From the NCBI GenBank assembly GCA_002786025.1, contig NHNW01000004.1, positions 868,001 through 932,000 on the forward strand: 64,000 nucleotides of DNA, given 5' to 3'. How positions within the stretch are numbered: position 1 is the stretch's first letter; every line of letters starts with the position of its first letter. The notes under the pieces are model-generated. The model was not told the origin of the DNA. It saw only the letters and a program-made list of their open reading frames with translations, and ran no database searches. The translations under genes and the position numbers were made by a program. Shown in pieces: positions 16,017 to 26,520 of this stretch. This DNA comes from Zasmidium citrigriseum (Eukaryota; Ascomycota; Dothideomycetes; Mycosphaerellales; Mycosphaerellaceae).

Positions 16017-17389
16017 GTTTGTCGAGGACGGTCGATTGAGGTCTTCTTTCGAAAGCCAGCCTCTCCTCTTTACAGGAACGAGCTCAGTCGAAATCTCAAT
16101 GTCCCATGAATTAAGCAATCATGTCACCGCCAGATGCTCAACAGCAGCGCTCCGTGCTAAAACCCTGAAAGGAGCCGACTTGTGGCTCAGTCCAGGTAGT
16201 GCGTCTTTGAGATGATGTCGTTGAATATGCACTCGAAGGCATAGTGTTAGATCGATGGGGTTGGAGCTGGAGGCCTTACATGAACCATGGGCATTGTACG
16301 AGAATGCCAAGTGCTACCGTCCGTTCTGATTCCGCGGACTTCACTCCACGGGGCGCTATCATTCGTGCCCAGAATGTCAAAGTGAAGTGTTTGTTTCGCA
16401 TGGGCAGGTCATGGCAGAGCAGCTCTCGCTGCTTGACTCCGATCCGGATACGATGTTGCTAGTCTGCTAGTCTGAATGGATGTCAACCTTCCAAGTTGTT
16501 GATGAGAAGACGATGTTGGATGACGAGGTGAAGTGAAATGCTCCAACTCTGACTTCGGCGCTAGTGAAATCATCAATAATTGAGCGTAATCTACCAGCGC
16601 CCCCATCCTGCCCTGCCCTGTCCTCAAACTTGTCTCCATCTTCTTCTTCTGTCCCCAAACACCAGTCCCTCGAATCGAAACATCCTGGCGGACCGACTTG
16701 TAATGCCGATACCTTCACTTATACCTGCCTGCCATCTCGAGATACCACATGTGGAACGCGGCCAAGATTGCGCACGCGACTATAACCGCCCAGAACGTGG
16801 CCCTCGTCATACCTCTTGGCTTCTGCGAAGGCAAAGGTGAGCTTTCCACCGCCACCAAAGATTTCGAAGACGCGGCCTTCGATGACGACCGGCAATGCTG
16901 GCCTGAATGATTAATGCGGTATCGATCCTTTCACCCACAAATTGAAGGTCCGCCTGAAGTGCCCGTCAGAGGGGCTCGTATGGAAGCCAAGTGACGGATT
17001 GTGGCAGAGCGTAGTCGCCCCATTAACGCCAATGGACCTATCTCTCAGCGTGGAGTCGTTCGGCCTCGTCGTGTCTTCGCCCTCGTGCGGCTGTAATATC
17101 TTTGATCTGCCACCAGGACAAGCATCCTCCCAAGACATACACGGACACACGGCTTTCCGAAAACAGTCTTTTCGCCCAGTCACCAAGAATATGAAGCAAT
17201 CTTCTACTGGAGTTATCCCACGAGGCCAATGATCCCCCGGAAGCACCATTAGTTCAAACGCCACGTGCTCATAGTTCAATCCGAAGGCAAGTATAAGTTC
17301 CAGCATCTCTGCGACTTGATTTGAGTTTCATTTGCCAGCCTCATTCTCCTCCCTTCTTCAAATCCTTGCTTCTTAGACTTTCAGTCATC
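16017..17389. other. Intergenic, no supported gene
   Basis: About 1.4 kb upstream of the sugar transporter. Only short overlapping open frames without domains are present. It is likely the transporter's promoter and the 3' region of the previous gene. Confidence 0.4.
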
Positions 17390-19517
17390 ATGGGCCACCG
17401 CGAGGAAAAGTCAGAAGAGCATTCTCCTGATTCACACAATGAGGTCCAACGGGTCGAGAAAGCCAGGGAGGAAAGGCTTCGAGATCGACCAAGCGGTTTC
17501 ATGGGCACCATCTCCAAGTTAGGGGATCTCCCAGAATGGAATTGGCGTGGCAGCAAACTCAGTGGAAAGGCCTTGAACAATGCGATCGCTTGGGTCGCCT
17601 CTTGCGGCTTTTTGATGTTTGGTTACGGTATGTACGACGCAAGAATCGTAGAAACGATCACTGACGTCTCGACAGACCAAGGAGTGCTCTCCGCTCTCTT
17701 GACCCTCGACGACTTCCAACGAGTTTTGCCACTGATGACACCTCGATCGAGAGCAAATGATCTCTGTTGGCTCGATGCACCTGTAAACGAGGTGCCCGAC
17801 CCGTTAATGTGTACCGGAGACTCCAACACTCAAGCTGCCGCCGTGGCCATCTATCAAATCGGTTGCTTCCTGGGAGCTGTGTTGATTCTGTTCTACGGCG
17901 AAACGTGGGGACGAAAGTCTTCAACGTTCTACGGCTCCATCATCATGATTCTTGGCACTATAATGCAAGCTGCTGCGCACGACTACGGCTTATTTGTTGC
18001 TGGAAGAGTCGTCGGCGGCATCGGCAACGGCATGGTCACATCCAGTAAGTCCATACTATCCATGCAGAGCGCCTGAAAACGGTCACTGACTTGATGCAGC
18101 TATTCCTACCTGGCAATCAGAGTGCACGAAACCCGAAAAAAGAGGCCGATCTATCATAACCTCTGGCGCCTTCATTACCTTTGGTATCATGATTGCGTAC
18201 TGGGTCGATTACGCGTTCTATTTCGTTCCAGCCCTGGAAAGCTACAGCTCCGTCCGATGGCGATTCCCAATCATGTTCCAATCGTTCTTCACCCTACTGG
18301 TGATGTGGGGCCTTTTATATCTGCCGGACTCTCCTCGTTGGCTGCTGTCAGTCATACCGCATTCAGTTTCTCTTCTCTGCTAACGAGCCACAGCATGCGC
18401 GGAAGATACGAAGAGGCCAAAGATGTGCTCGCTCGTCTCGCGGGAGCAGACATCAACTCTGAAGAAGTCGACATCGAAATGACCAATATAAAAGAGGCCC
18501 TCGATGTCCAAAGTGCCGGTGGCGGATTCAAGATGCGCGAATTGCTGCAGAATGGTCCAAGTCAGAACTTCCGTCGAACGATGCTTGGGGTTGCATCGCA
18601 GTTCTTCCAGCAGATCTGTGGTATCAATCTGATCGTAAGTCTCCTGCAAGATAATCTACGGTCGCTGCCGCTGACCACGTTTACCTAGACCTATTACGCC
18701 ACCTATGTATTCGAGAACAGTCTGGGATTTGATGCTGGAATGTCTCGTCTTCTCGCCGCGTGCAACGGAACCGAGTACTTCCTGGCCAGTCTAATTGCCA
18801 TCCCAATCATCGAGAGGGTTGGTCGCCGAAAGCTCATGTTGTGCGTATCCTCTTCGTTGAACCTTCCTAGATGCTCGCTGACCTTCTCGCCATAGGTTCG
18901 GTGCATTCGGCATGATGGCCTCAATGGCAATCCTTTCCGGCACATCTTCAACGGCCACCATCAATGAGTTCAACGCACCAGTGCTGGACACGAGCTATGG
19001 CGTTGTCGCGACAGTCTTTCTCTTCGGCTTCAACACATTCTTCGCCATAGGTAAGCTCCACGCCTAACGCTCTTAGATGCTTTGCTAACGTATGTTAGGC
19101 TGGCTCGGAATGACTTGGCTGTATCCCGCCGAGATCACCAACCTCCGAATCCGTATCCAAGCCAACGCCCTCTCGACCTGCTCGAACTGGCTCTCCAACT
19201 TCCTCATCGTCATGATCACCCCACCGGCATTCGATAACCTTCGCTACAACACCTACACCATGTTCGCCGTCTTCTGCGCCGCGATCATCCCTTGTGTTTG
19301 GTGGTTTTTCCCCGAACCCAAGGGCCGCTCGCTGGAGGAACTCGATGTTATCTTCGCCAGCGCTCATGACCAGGGCATCAATCCAGTCAAGCAGGCGAAG
19401 CAGATGCCCAAGCTGCAAGGTCGGGAGCTGGATTTGGAGATTGTGAAGTACTTTGGAGGCGATGTGGAACAAGCTAGGAGGAGGAGCAGTGTGAGGGCAG
19501 CAAGCTTTTCTCACTGA
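17390..19517 (+). CDS. MFS sugar transporter (hexose-transporter family)
   Basis: Plasma-membrane sugar:H+ symporter type, 12 TM helices, 606 aa. Seven exons: 17390-17627, 17676-18044, 18100-18346, 18394-18634, 18689-18840, 18896-19050 and 19099-19517; introns are 47-55 nt. The first join restores MFGYDQGVLSALLTL, the family's TM1 motif. Other signatures are GETWGRKSS, GRVVGGIGNGM, PTWQSECTKPEKRG, LPDSPRWLL, QQICGINLI, ERVGRRKLML and the end motif FPEPKGRSLEELD. The start at 17390 (MGHREEKS) is preferred to the upstream in-frame Met because a charged cytosolic N-terminus is normal. It lies just left of the ureide cluster and could serve it or be unrelated; the sugar cannot be predicted. Confidence 0.93.
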
Positions 19518-19710
19518 GACTGAGGTCAGAGTGGTATGCATTGTTGTGCAGCAGGATTATGGCCTTCATATAATGATTGAATGATTGATTGAAGAAGAGA
19601 CTATCTACATGGACTGTGAAAACTCTGATGTGTCCTTCTTGGCACTCTCACGTGATCTCAGCACAACATGCATGGCAAAGAGGCTATAGGTTTTCGACGC
19701 AACAAATCTT

Positions 19711-20436
19711 CTACGAGATTTCGAAGATCTTCCCCCACCCTTTCACCCGACTGACGTCCACTCCAGTCATCCTCAATGCGTCCCAGATAACCGTCGCAAC
19801 AGTGTCGAGTACGCAAATACCATACTGCTTCTCCCAATGATCGACACGCTGCGCTGCCTTCAGACCCGTGCAGAACACCGAAACATACTTTGCGCCATCA
19901 CCAACAAGCTCCTCAACCATACCGTCAAACGTCGCCACCGGAATATCAGCAAACCCAGCATTATGAGACTGTCTCAAATGCCTCTCCTTCCCACAATCAA
20001 CCCCAATACTAGCATAATTCCCCACAATAGCCTTCTGCACATCATCCGTATAAGGCGTCACAAGCGCCAACTCCCTAATCCCCATCATCCCAACAAGCTT
20101 ATTCAAAGCCAACACCGAAGTCGTCGCCGGAGTCCCAGTCGCAGCCATGATCTCCTCACACAGTTTCTCGTCCTGGTCGAAGCCCAGCCATCCTGAGGAA
20201 GTGCCACTCCATCCGATCACGTCGACGTAGGCGTCTGCGAGGAGTTTTGCTGCTTCGATGATTTTGCTGTTGTCGAATTGGGCCAGGGCTTGGTCGGAAA
20301 GGGCGATTTTGTGGACTGTGAAGCGCGAGAAGTGGACTGTTACTTCGGGGAGTTGGGAGATTATGTTTTGGGTTAGGGGTTCTAGGACTGTGTTGGAGGA
20401 GGGAGTGAGGATGCCGATTTTGACTCGTTTGGACAT
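19711..20436 (-). CDS. Asp/Glu/hydantoin racemase superfamily enzyme, arylmalonate-decarboxylase/maleate-isomerase type
   Basis: Cytosolic enzyme of 241 aa, one exon. The start at 20436 (MSKRVKIGI) is used because the family motif GILTPSSNTVLEP begins eight residues later; the upstream frame is leader. The fold has two Cys-bearing lobes in racemases and maleate isomerase. Here the first catalytic position reads WSGTSSG (Gly78), while the second keeps Cys189 in VFCTGLK. A Gly plus Cys pair is the known arrangement of arylmalonate decarboxylase, whereas hydantoin racemase and maleate isomerase use two Cys. A decarboxylase or a one-base reaction is therefore more likely than classical racemisation. 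It is divergent from the NCS1 permease at 20863 across a 426 bp shared promoter, which ties it to the cluster. Confidence 0.87.
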   Translation of the reverse strand: MSKRVKIGILTPSSNTVLEPLTQNIISQLPEVTVHFSRFTVHKIALSDQALAQFDNSKIIEAAKLLADAYVDVIGWSGTSSGWLGFDQDEKLCEEIMAATGTPATTSVLALNKLVGMMGIRELALVTPYTDDVQKAIVGNYASIGVDCGKERHLRQSHNAGFADIPVATFDGMVEELVGDGAKYVSVFCTGLKAAQRVDHWEKQYGICVLDTVATVIWDALRMTGVDVSRVKGWGKIFEIS

Positions 20437-20862
20437 GATCAATGGCTGATTTGGAGCTTCAGAGTTGTGGAGAATCGCCAGTGATCGTTTCGAGCTCCGG
20501 TTGCGTCGCAATGGTGACTATGATCGAAGTCGTCGTGACGATGACAGCCACCGCATGAAGCCGACGAAAATCTTAAGAAAACGATATCGGAACATTCGAC
20601 CAGGGTGGACCCTCCCGAATAGGCGGATGTCAGGCCGAAGAACGATTGCCTCGTGGCCTTCTATACGCTAATGCTGGCCTATCTCTGCCCTGACGATCGT
20701 TGCTTATGATCATTCCTACAGCCACTATCTGTGATGCAGTATCGAAATGCCGTGTGTTTGTAAAGACAGTAAGCATGTATATCTGATTGCTTGTCGCTGT
20801 AAGTGCATGTGAAGCCCAGATCTTACCGTTTCTCGTCGTCTTCTATTATTGTGCTGCCAGCG
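20437..20862. promoter_or_regulatory. Divergent promoter between decarboxylase/racemase-like gene and NCS1 permease
   Basis: A 426 bp non-coding gap between two divergently transcribed cluster genes. It contains a palindromic CGG-N8-CCG (20624-20637), the class of site bound by Zn2Cys6 dimers. No other gene is seen. Confidence 0.5.
20624..20637. promoter_or_regulatory. Candidate Zn2Cys6 site CGG-N8-CCG
   Basis: Inverted CGG half sites, CGGATGTCAGGCCG. Related pairs occur in the other two divergent promoters of the cluster. Such short sites also arise by chance. Confidence 0.3.
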
Positions 20863-22530
20863 ATGGGCTTCAAAAGCTTTTGGCAAGACCATGTTGTTCT
20901 CAAGCCGCAACCCGGGGCCTTTGCCAGCGAAGATGACGGACCGATGTTGTACAGCAATAAGGACATGGATCCTATCAAACGCAAGGACCGTACCTACGAG
21001 TGGTATCAGATGGGACTGTTCTGGATCGCCGAAGGCTTCAATGCCGCTCAACTCGAAGTGGCCAGCTCAGCCTTCTCATTAGGACTCAATCCAGGACTCT
21101 GCGTAGTTGCCTGTCTGGTGGGCAACATCATCGTCTCGATCCCATGTGCTGCACCAGGATATCTTGGGAGCAAGCTGGGCACCAACTTTCCGGGCACCGT
21201 TCGAGCTAGCTTTGGCATCTTCGGTGCCAAATGGGCTATGATTGTGAGAGGGGTTCCGTGTATCATATATTTTGGAATCCAGGTCAGCTTGGCAGGTCAG
21301 GCCGTTCAGGCTTGTATCGCTGCCATCTGGCCTTCGTTCGCAAACTGGAAAGTCAACGCGATCCCAGCTTCGGCCGATGTCACCGCTCAGCAGATCCTTT
21401 GCTTCAGCATTTTCTGGTTGATCTCTTTGCCGTTCCTGTATCTTCCGATCAGAACATTGAGACATCTCTTCGTTCTCAAGAGCATCCTGGTTCCCCTGTA
21501 CTGGACAGCACTTTTCACTTGGTCGGTCACTGCTGCTGGTGGATATCCTGACATCTGGAGGAAACCAAGTGCACCCCTCAATGGACGATCCGTTGGATAC
21601 CTGTTCGGAATCTGCGTCAACGCTGCCATCTCGGGCAATGCGACTTTCGCAGTCAACATCATGGACATCTCGCGGCACTCGAAGAATGATAGAGCCGCGT
21701 GGATGACCCAGCTCTTCGCTCTCCCAGTCTTCGTCACGATGACAGAGTTCTTAGGCTGCACCATGGCCGTGGCTTCGTCGGTCTTGTACGGAAAAGTCGA
21801 ATGGAACCCTTTTGTCGTGATAAACCAATTCGACTATCGGGCTGGGAAGTTCTTTGCGGGAGCCTTGTTCGTCTTCTTCAACATCATGACCAACGTGACT
21901 GGAAACTCGATTCCTCTTGCGAACGATCTCACCGGACTCTTCCCGAAATACATCAACATCCGTCGCGGGCAATTCATCTGCGCAGTCGTCGGATTCGCAA
22001 TCTGTCCGTGGAAGATCCAAGCTGAGGCAACGACGTTTCTGGCGTTCTTGGGAGCGTACACACTCTTCCTCGGAGCCACGACAGGCGTTATGATGACCGA
22101 CTATTTCTGGATCCGGCGCGGATACGGCATCAACATCGCACATCTTTTCAAGACTCGTGGTAGCATCTACTGGTACACCTATGGTGTGAATTGGCGTGCG
22201 TTCGTTGCGTGGTTTGCGGCCTTGGGTCCACTCTTTCCGGGCATGCTGAACTCGATGGGCGTCAGGGTTTCCAATGGAGCCATTTTGGACATGTACTCTT
22301 GGAACTACGTCCTGGTCATTGCCTTTTCCGCCACCATATATTGGACTTTGACGACGATGTTTCCCATTCCTGTGCGCACTGATGAGGAGGATGCGGGCAA
22401 GCTGTACTTAATCGAAGGTCGAGATCCGCATGAGGGCATGGCGGTTGAGTCGGAAGAGAATGGCGAGAAGAGTGGCGATCCAGAGAACGAGAAAGGTTTG
22501 GTGTCTCGGCTGGTACGCGCAGTGAAGTAG
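20863..22530 (+). CDS. NCS1-family permease (nucleobase/hydantoin/allantoin type)
   Basis: Plasma-membrane cation symporter of the nucleobase-cation-symport-1 family, 555 aa, intronless. The start at 20863 (MGFKSFWQDH) is preferred over an in-frame Met 20 codons upstream, which leads into leader-like serine-rich sequence. About 12 hydrophobic helices are visible, with the family blocks IAEGFNAAQLEVASS, GNIIVSIPCAAPGYLGSKLG, ASFGIFGAKWA, GNSIPLANDLTGLFPKYINIRRGQ and MMTDYFWIRRGYGIN. Known fungal members import uracil, uridine, allantoin, cytosine/purines or thiamine; bacterial Mhp1 carries hydantoins. It shares a promoter with the decarboxylase-like gene and converges on the amidase with a 13 bp gap. 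Confidence 0.92.
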   Translation: MGFKSFWQDHVVLKPQPGAFASEDDGPMLYSNKDMDPIKRKDRTYEWYQMGLFWIAEGFNAAQLEVASSAFSLGLNPGLCVVACLVGNIIVSIPCAAPGYLGSKLGTNFPGTVRASFGIFGAKWAMIVRGVPCIIYFGIQVSLAGQAVQACIAAIWPSFANWKVNAIPASADVTAQQILCFSIFWLISLPFLYLPIRTLRHLFVLKSILVPLYWTALFTWSVTAAGGYPDIWRKPSAPLNGRSVGYLFGICVNAAISGNATFAVNIMDISRHSKNDRAAWMTQLFALPVFVTMTEFLGCTMAVASSVLYGKVEWNPFVVINQFDYRAGKFFAGALFVFFNIMTNVTGNSIPLANDLTGLFPKYINIRRGQFICAVVGFAICPWKIQAEATTFLAFLGAYTLFLGATTGVMMTDYFWIRRGYGINIAHLFKTRGSIYWYTYGVNWRAFVAWFAALGPLFPGMLNSMGVRVSNGAILDMYSWNYVLVIAFSATIYWTLTTMFPIPVRTDEEDAGKLYLIEGRDPHEGMAVESEENGEKSGDPENEKGLVSRLVRAVK

Positions 22531-22543
22531 TTGTGTGAAAGCT

Positions 22544-23922
22544 TCAAGAGTTGTGAGCTTGACATACACCCATGATCTTTCTTCCCACATCCATTACTTC
22601 TCTGTCTTTGCCAGCCTGGCCAATGATCGTCACGCCAAACGACATCTCCTTTCCATTGACGCTCCGCCAAGTAGCAACAGGGACGCTGATGGCACAGAGA
22701 TCCAGCAAGTTGACAAAGTTGGTGAACTTGCCCATGATTTTGTTTCTTCCCATATGATCTGCCTCAAGTTCGGAAAGCGTCCAGTGGCATACAGTGGGTG
22801 GAACAATGATGATGTCCAGTTTCTTGAATTCTTCCTCGGCGTCTCTCTTATGCTGTGCAAGGGTGAATATGTCGTCGTAGGCCTTGACAGCATCGAACGC
22901 ATTTGCCTCTGCGGCCTCGAATGTTGCTTTGATAGCAGGGTGCAGCTGATCCAGGCCATGATTGGAGGTGTAGTCGCGGAAGGCAAGTAGTCGTTGTGCC
23001 ACTATTGAGGAATCGTATAACATCTGATTTGCCTTCTCGAACGGAGTGTAGTCAAAGTCAACCTTCGAGAACCTGGCATCGCCACGCAACACATTGACGG
23101 TGCCTTCGAAGAGCTTTGCGTATACAGGAGACAGAGATTGCAATGCATCGATAGATGGAATGCCGAATCGGACAGGATCGTTCCACGAGCGCCAGGATGG
23201 CACTTCTCTTCGTGAAAATAGATCTGCCGAATCGAAGCCCTTTACGACATCCCAGACGGTCTCTGCATCGTCTACGGTCTGCGCCATAACGCACACGCAG
23301 TCGATGTTCTTACAGGCAGGAAACAGGCCTGTTGTACTGATGCACCCAAGCGTTGGCTTCAATCCGACGACACCGTTCAGCGCTGCAGGGACTCTCGTAC
23401 TGCCGCCGGTATCTGTGCAAATGCTGAAAGAAACCAGCGACGCAGCCACACTGACAGCTGAGCCTGAAGAGCTTCCACCGGAGATGTAGTCAGAGTCGAA
23501 TACACATCTTGGAATCCCGTAAGGCGTGCGGGTTCCGGTCAGACCAGTGGCGAATTGATCAAGGTTGGTCTTCCCGACCAGAATGCCTCCCGCTTCGAGA
23601 ATTCTTTCCACGACTGGAGCTGTGGCGATGGACAGGCGAGGGTGGTTGGAATACCGGCGACGTCGATTGAGTCCTTGACGGAGAATGGAATGCCGAATAA
23701 GGGCGGGCGTTGATTCGAGTCTGGATATGCTGCCAGCAATTCTTGAGCACGGGCGAGAGCCTCTTCTCGTGGGACCAGATGAATCCAGACTGCTTTGTCA
23801 TGGTATGAGTCGATGCGTTCGTAGACTTGAAAGATCACGTCGACGGGTGATAGAGTTCCTGAGGCGTATGCTGTTCGCAACCGAGCGATTTGAAAGCCAT
23901 TCTTTGGTGAAGACTCAGCCAT
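22544..23922 (-). CDS. Amidase-signature hydrolase (allophanate-hydrolase-like), reading frame apparently broken
   Basis: Two minus-strand frames together encode one amidase of about 455 aa. Residues 1-98 (from 23922) end PLFGIPFSVKDSIDVAGIPTT-LACP and include catalytic Lys83. A frame change at about 23620-23640 leads to APVVERILEAGGILVGKTNL, then ISGGSSSGSAVSVAAS with the cis-Ser/Ser of the triad and DTGGSTRVPAALNGVVGLKP. The family normally has about six more residues between LACP and the APVVER helix, so a small deletion with net loss of 1 mod 3 is the simplest reading. A 35 nt removal (GTATTC...CACAG) would also restore frame, but it is too short for a normal fungal intron and would delete the conserved GIPTTLACP. 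KTNLDQFATGL and YISGGSSSGS point to the amidase half of allophanate hydrolase; the separate C-terminal domain of that enzyme is absent. Expected substrates are ureido or carbamoyl amides. Confidence 0.8.
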
Positions 23923-24217
23923 GCTGTAAATCGTCTATGTAGGCTCGTGTGATTGACACGATCCGAAGAGAGGCAGGACTGTTGGCCAGAGCACCATCAT
24001 ACCCGGGCCGCCGGCGATGAAAACGCATGGCGACGGCGATGATGATGGTGATGGAAGGAGAAGGATCGGGAGGAGAAAGAATCTGTCGATAAGGGGGCAT
24101 CGGGGCCATCCGAAATTGGATCGGGAGACCCGAAAGTTTGTCCGAACGACCTCGACCTCACCATTTGACTGTGACATCCGGGAATCGTGAGAATCATCGG
24201 CATGACTGCCACATACC
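23923..24217. promoter_or_regulatory. Divergent promoter between amidase and Zn2Cys6 regulator
   Basis: A 295 bp gap. It carries CGGGGCCATCCG at 24101-24112 and four CCGAA words. It probably controls both the regulator and the amidase, so the regulator could autoregulate. Confidence 0.45.
24101..24112. promoter_or_regulatory. Candidate Zn2Cys6 site CGG-N6-CCG
   Basis: CGGGGCCATCCG. The stretch CGGGCCATCCG at 28262-28272 in another cluster promoter differs from it by one missing G. Inverted CGG triplets are typical zinc-cluster sites. Confidence 0.35.
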
Positions 24218-26504
24218 ATGGCCTCATCTCTTTTTGATGATGTCGAAGATGGTGAAACAAGGCCAGCGAAGAGAAGCCGCGTTCTGGTTGCTTGTAGGGT
24301 ACTACACAAGCTGTTTCGTGATCGGCAAGACTGACTGAAGACATAGGCGAAAGATGCAAGCGGCGACGACAGAAGGTATCGTACGTATCATCACCGTCTC
24401 GATATCTCTGACAAGTCCTTTAGTGCGACAATGCCGCGCCAGATTGCTCGAACTGTGCTCGATCCGGTGCGACGTGCTCTTATCCTAACCACCCCAACGC
24501 TGGCCACCCCAATCCCGCGTACGTGAGCCACCTCGAAGACAGAATAGGAGTACTAGAGGCGAGGCTCCGAGCTGTAGATCCGCTGGGAACTGGCGATGGT
24601 ATGTCCAACAACGCTCGGGATAGACATCCAGGGCAAATGGCCACACCATCATCACTTGCACCCCACCAGTCCCCGGTAGCAACATCCTCCACAGGCCATC
24701 TCGCTTCTGGTATAGGATTGCTGTCATCTTGCGCTGCTGCGGAGCCGCATTATTTTGGCTTCTCATCGGGTCTCACGCTTGCTCACTTTGTTGAAGCTGG
24801 CTTTTCAGCAAACGACGGTCGCTCACACATCAGCCTCCCATCCCTTGCGGATAGACCGTTCTCGACGCGGGTTCCTACAGCTAAGACATCTCTGGCAGAC
24901 CTACCTGCCCCTGCTATCGGCAGCAAATATATCGAGGCCTACCTATCGAACATTCAACCGCTTTATCCTCTCATCGATGAAGATGAGCTCTGGCGACTTC
25001 ACCATCACACTGCCGACGAACCACAGTCTTTTGTTGCAGCAGATCTCGCACGGATGCATCTCATCTATGCTATCGGCTCCAGGTGCGTTCAGCTTGTAAA
25101 GCCTCGGAAAGTTGAGAAACATCTGCCAGAGGGCCACCTCATGTCTGCAATGCAGCACATTCCAGAGGTCCTCAAGTCTACCAGCCTACATGCCGTTGAG
25201 ATCACACTGTTGCTTGCTCTGCATTCAATGCGTTCTCCATCTGGTAAGCCTTCCTAACTTGCCTTTGCCTTCTACACTCTTTCTGACGACAATGGTCAGG
25301 GGCAAGCGTATGGCATCTCTGTGGATTTGCCATGAGATTGTGCCTCGAACTGGGTCTGCATCGACCAAGATTCCCGTCGGTATCCGGGCAAAGCTTGGAA
25401 CAGCAGCGACGGAAGCTTTTCTGGAGCGTCTACATTTTCGAGAGAAAAAGTGCGCTTGTACTAGGTCGGCCCTTCGCTGTGTCAGATAAGGACATCGAGA
25501 TCCCACCACCAGAAGCTTCTATCGACGGGGCAATGGATCTAGGTCTCCACCGCCATTACATTCGTCTGTACCAGATTCACAGCAAGATCAGATCCACATT
25601 GCACTGTTTGAAATATGGCGCGTCTCACGAGAAGATACAGCAGAAAGTAGCTACCTGCCTGCAGAAGCTTGACGAATGGAAAGCCAGCATACTGCAAGAA
25701 ATCCAAGACGAGACGAGCAACGGTCGTATGCCCTCAAGATCAACGACAAATGCTGTGGATTCCTCGGACTCTGGAGATGACACACCATCAGCATCGGCCA
25801 GCGATACTCACAAGCGCAACGAGACAGAGCTTTCACTCGAGTACTTCAAAGCACGTCGATCACTGTTGCAGCCCTTATTGACGGAGACTGGACAATATTT
25901 GCCGACCTTGTCAGACTATGTAGCCTGTGCTGATGCTTCCGGACAGATCTGCCAACACTACAGGAAGTTGCATCGTCTTTCTGCCTTGCCATTCACACTG
26001 AGAGACCTACATGCGGCGGTGATCGCTGCATTTACATCCGTGTACTGCATCATGGTTAAACCGGAGCTCTACAACGCACGACGGGCCAACGAAATTGGTG
26101 CTTGCTCGACAGTGTTGTACGTGATCGCTGAGCAATGGAAGAGTGCCAAGAGGTACCGAGATGCTTTCGAGGCTGTCGCAGAAAGGTTGACTGAGTTCCT
26201 CACCATGGAGCGCCCAGACCAGGAACCTAGATCGGGCCTACGGACGCAGGCACAGCAGCTCGGCTCGTTGGCACAGTCTGTGGGATCCGCAACGCCGAGT
26301 TCGACAACCTTTGCTCCGCAGACAGAGACGACAACAAGACGAGAGAACGACTCATATGGTAGAGATGATAGCATCGCCATAGAGGGTCTCTTCAGCGACC
26401 TCTTCACCGATTCATCCGCAAATTTCGGCATAGACTACGGAGACGAACATCTTCGTGACCTCCTAGCAAACGAGGGACTGGATTGGTTCTTGAATGGTGG
26501 TTGA
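24218..26504 (+). CDS. Zn(II)2Cys6 transcription factor with fungal-TF domain, likely cluster regulator
   Basis: Nuclear regulator of 709 aa in four exons: 24218-24293, 24347-24375, 24424-25243 and 25300-26504. The zinc cluster is spread over three exons. Exon 1 ends VLVAC, the 29 nt exon 2 encodes ERCKRRRQK, and exon 3 opens CDNAAPDCSNCARSGATC, giving CX2CX6CX6CX2CX6C spacing. A coiled-coil dimerisation stretch follows (VSHLEDRIGVLEARL). The fungal-specific TF domain contains YIEAYLSNIQPLYPLIDE, the join LHSMRSPSG|ASVWHLCGFAMRLCLELGLHR, and RRKLFWSVYIFERK. The tail is acidic (IEGLFSDLFTD and DWFLNGG), suitable as an activation region. Lying between the amidase and the dihydropyrimidinase (16 bp convergent gap), it is the natural pathway-specific activator. 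Confidence 0.92.
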
Positions 26505-26520
26505 CGATGAACACCGTATC

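Noticed and set aside
22544..23611. Reading the downstream amidase frame as a complete independent gene
   Set aside because: It lacks the catalytic Lys region, which sits in the adjacent upstream frame; both belong to one ancestral gene.
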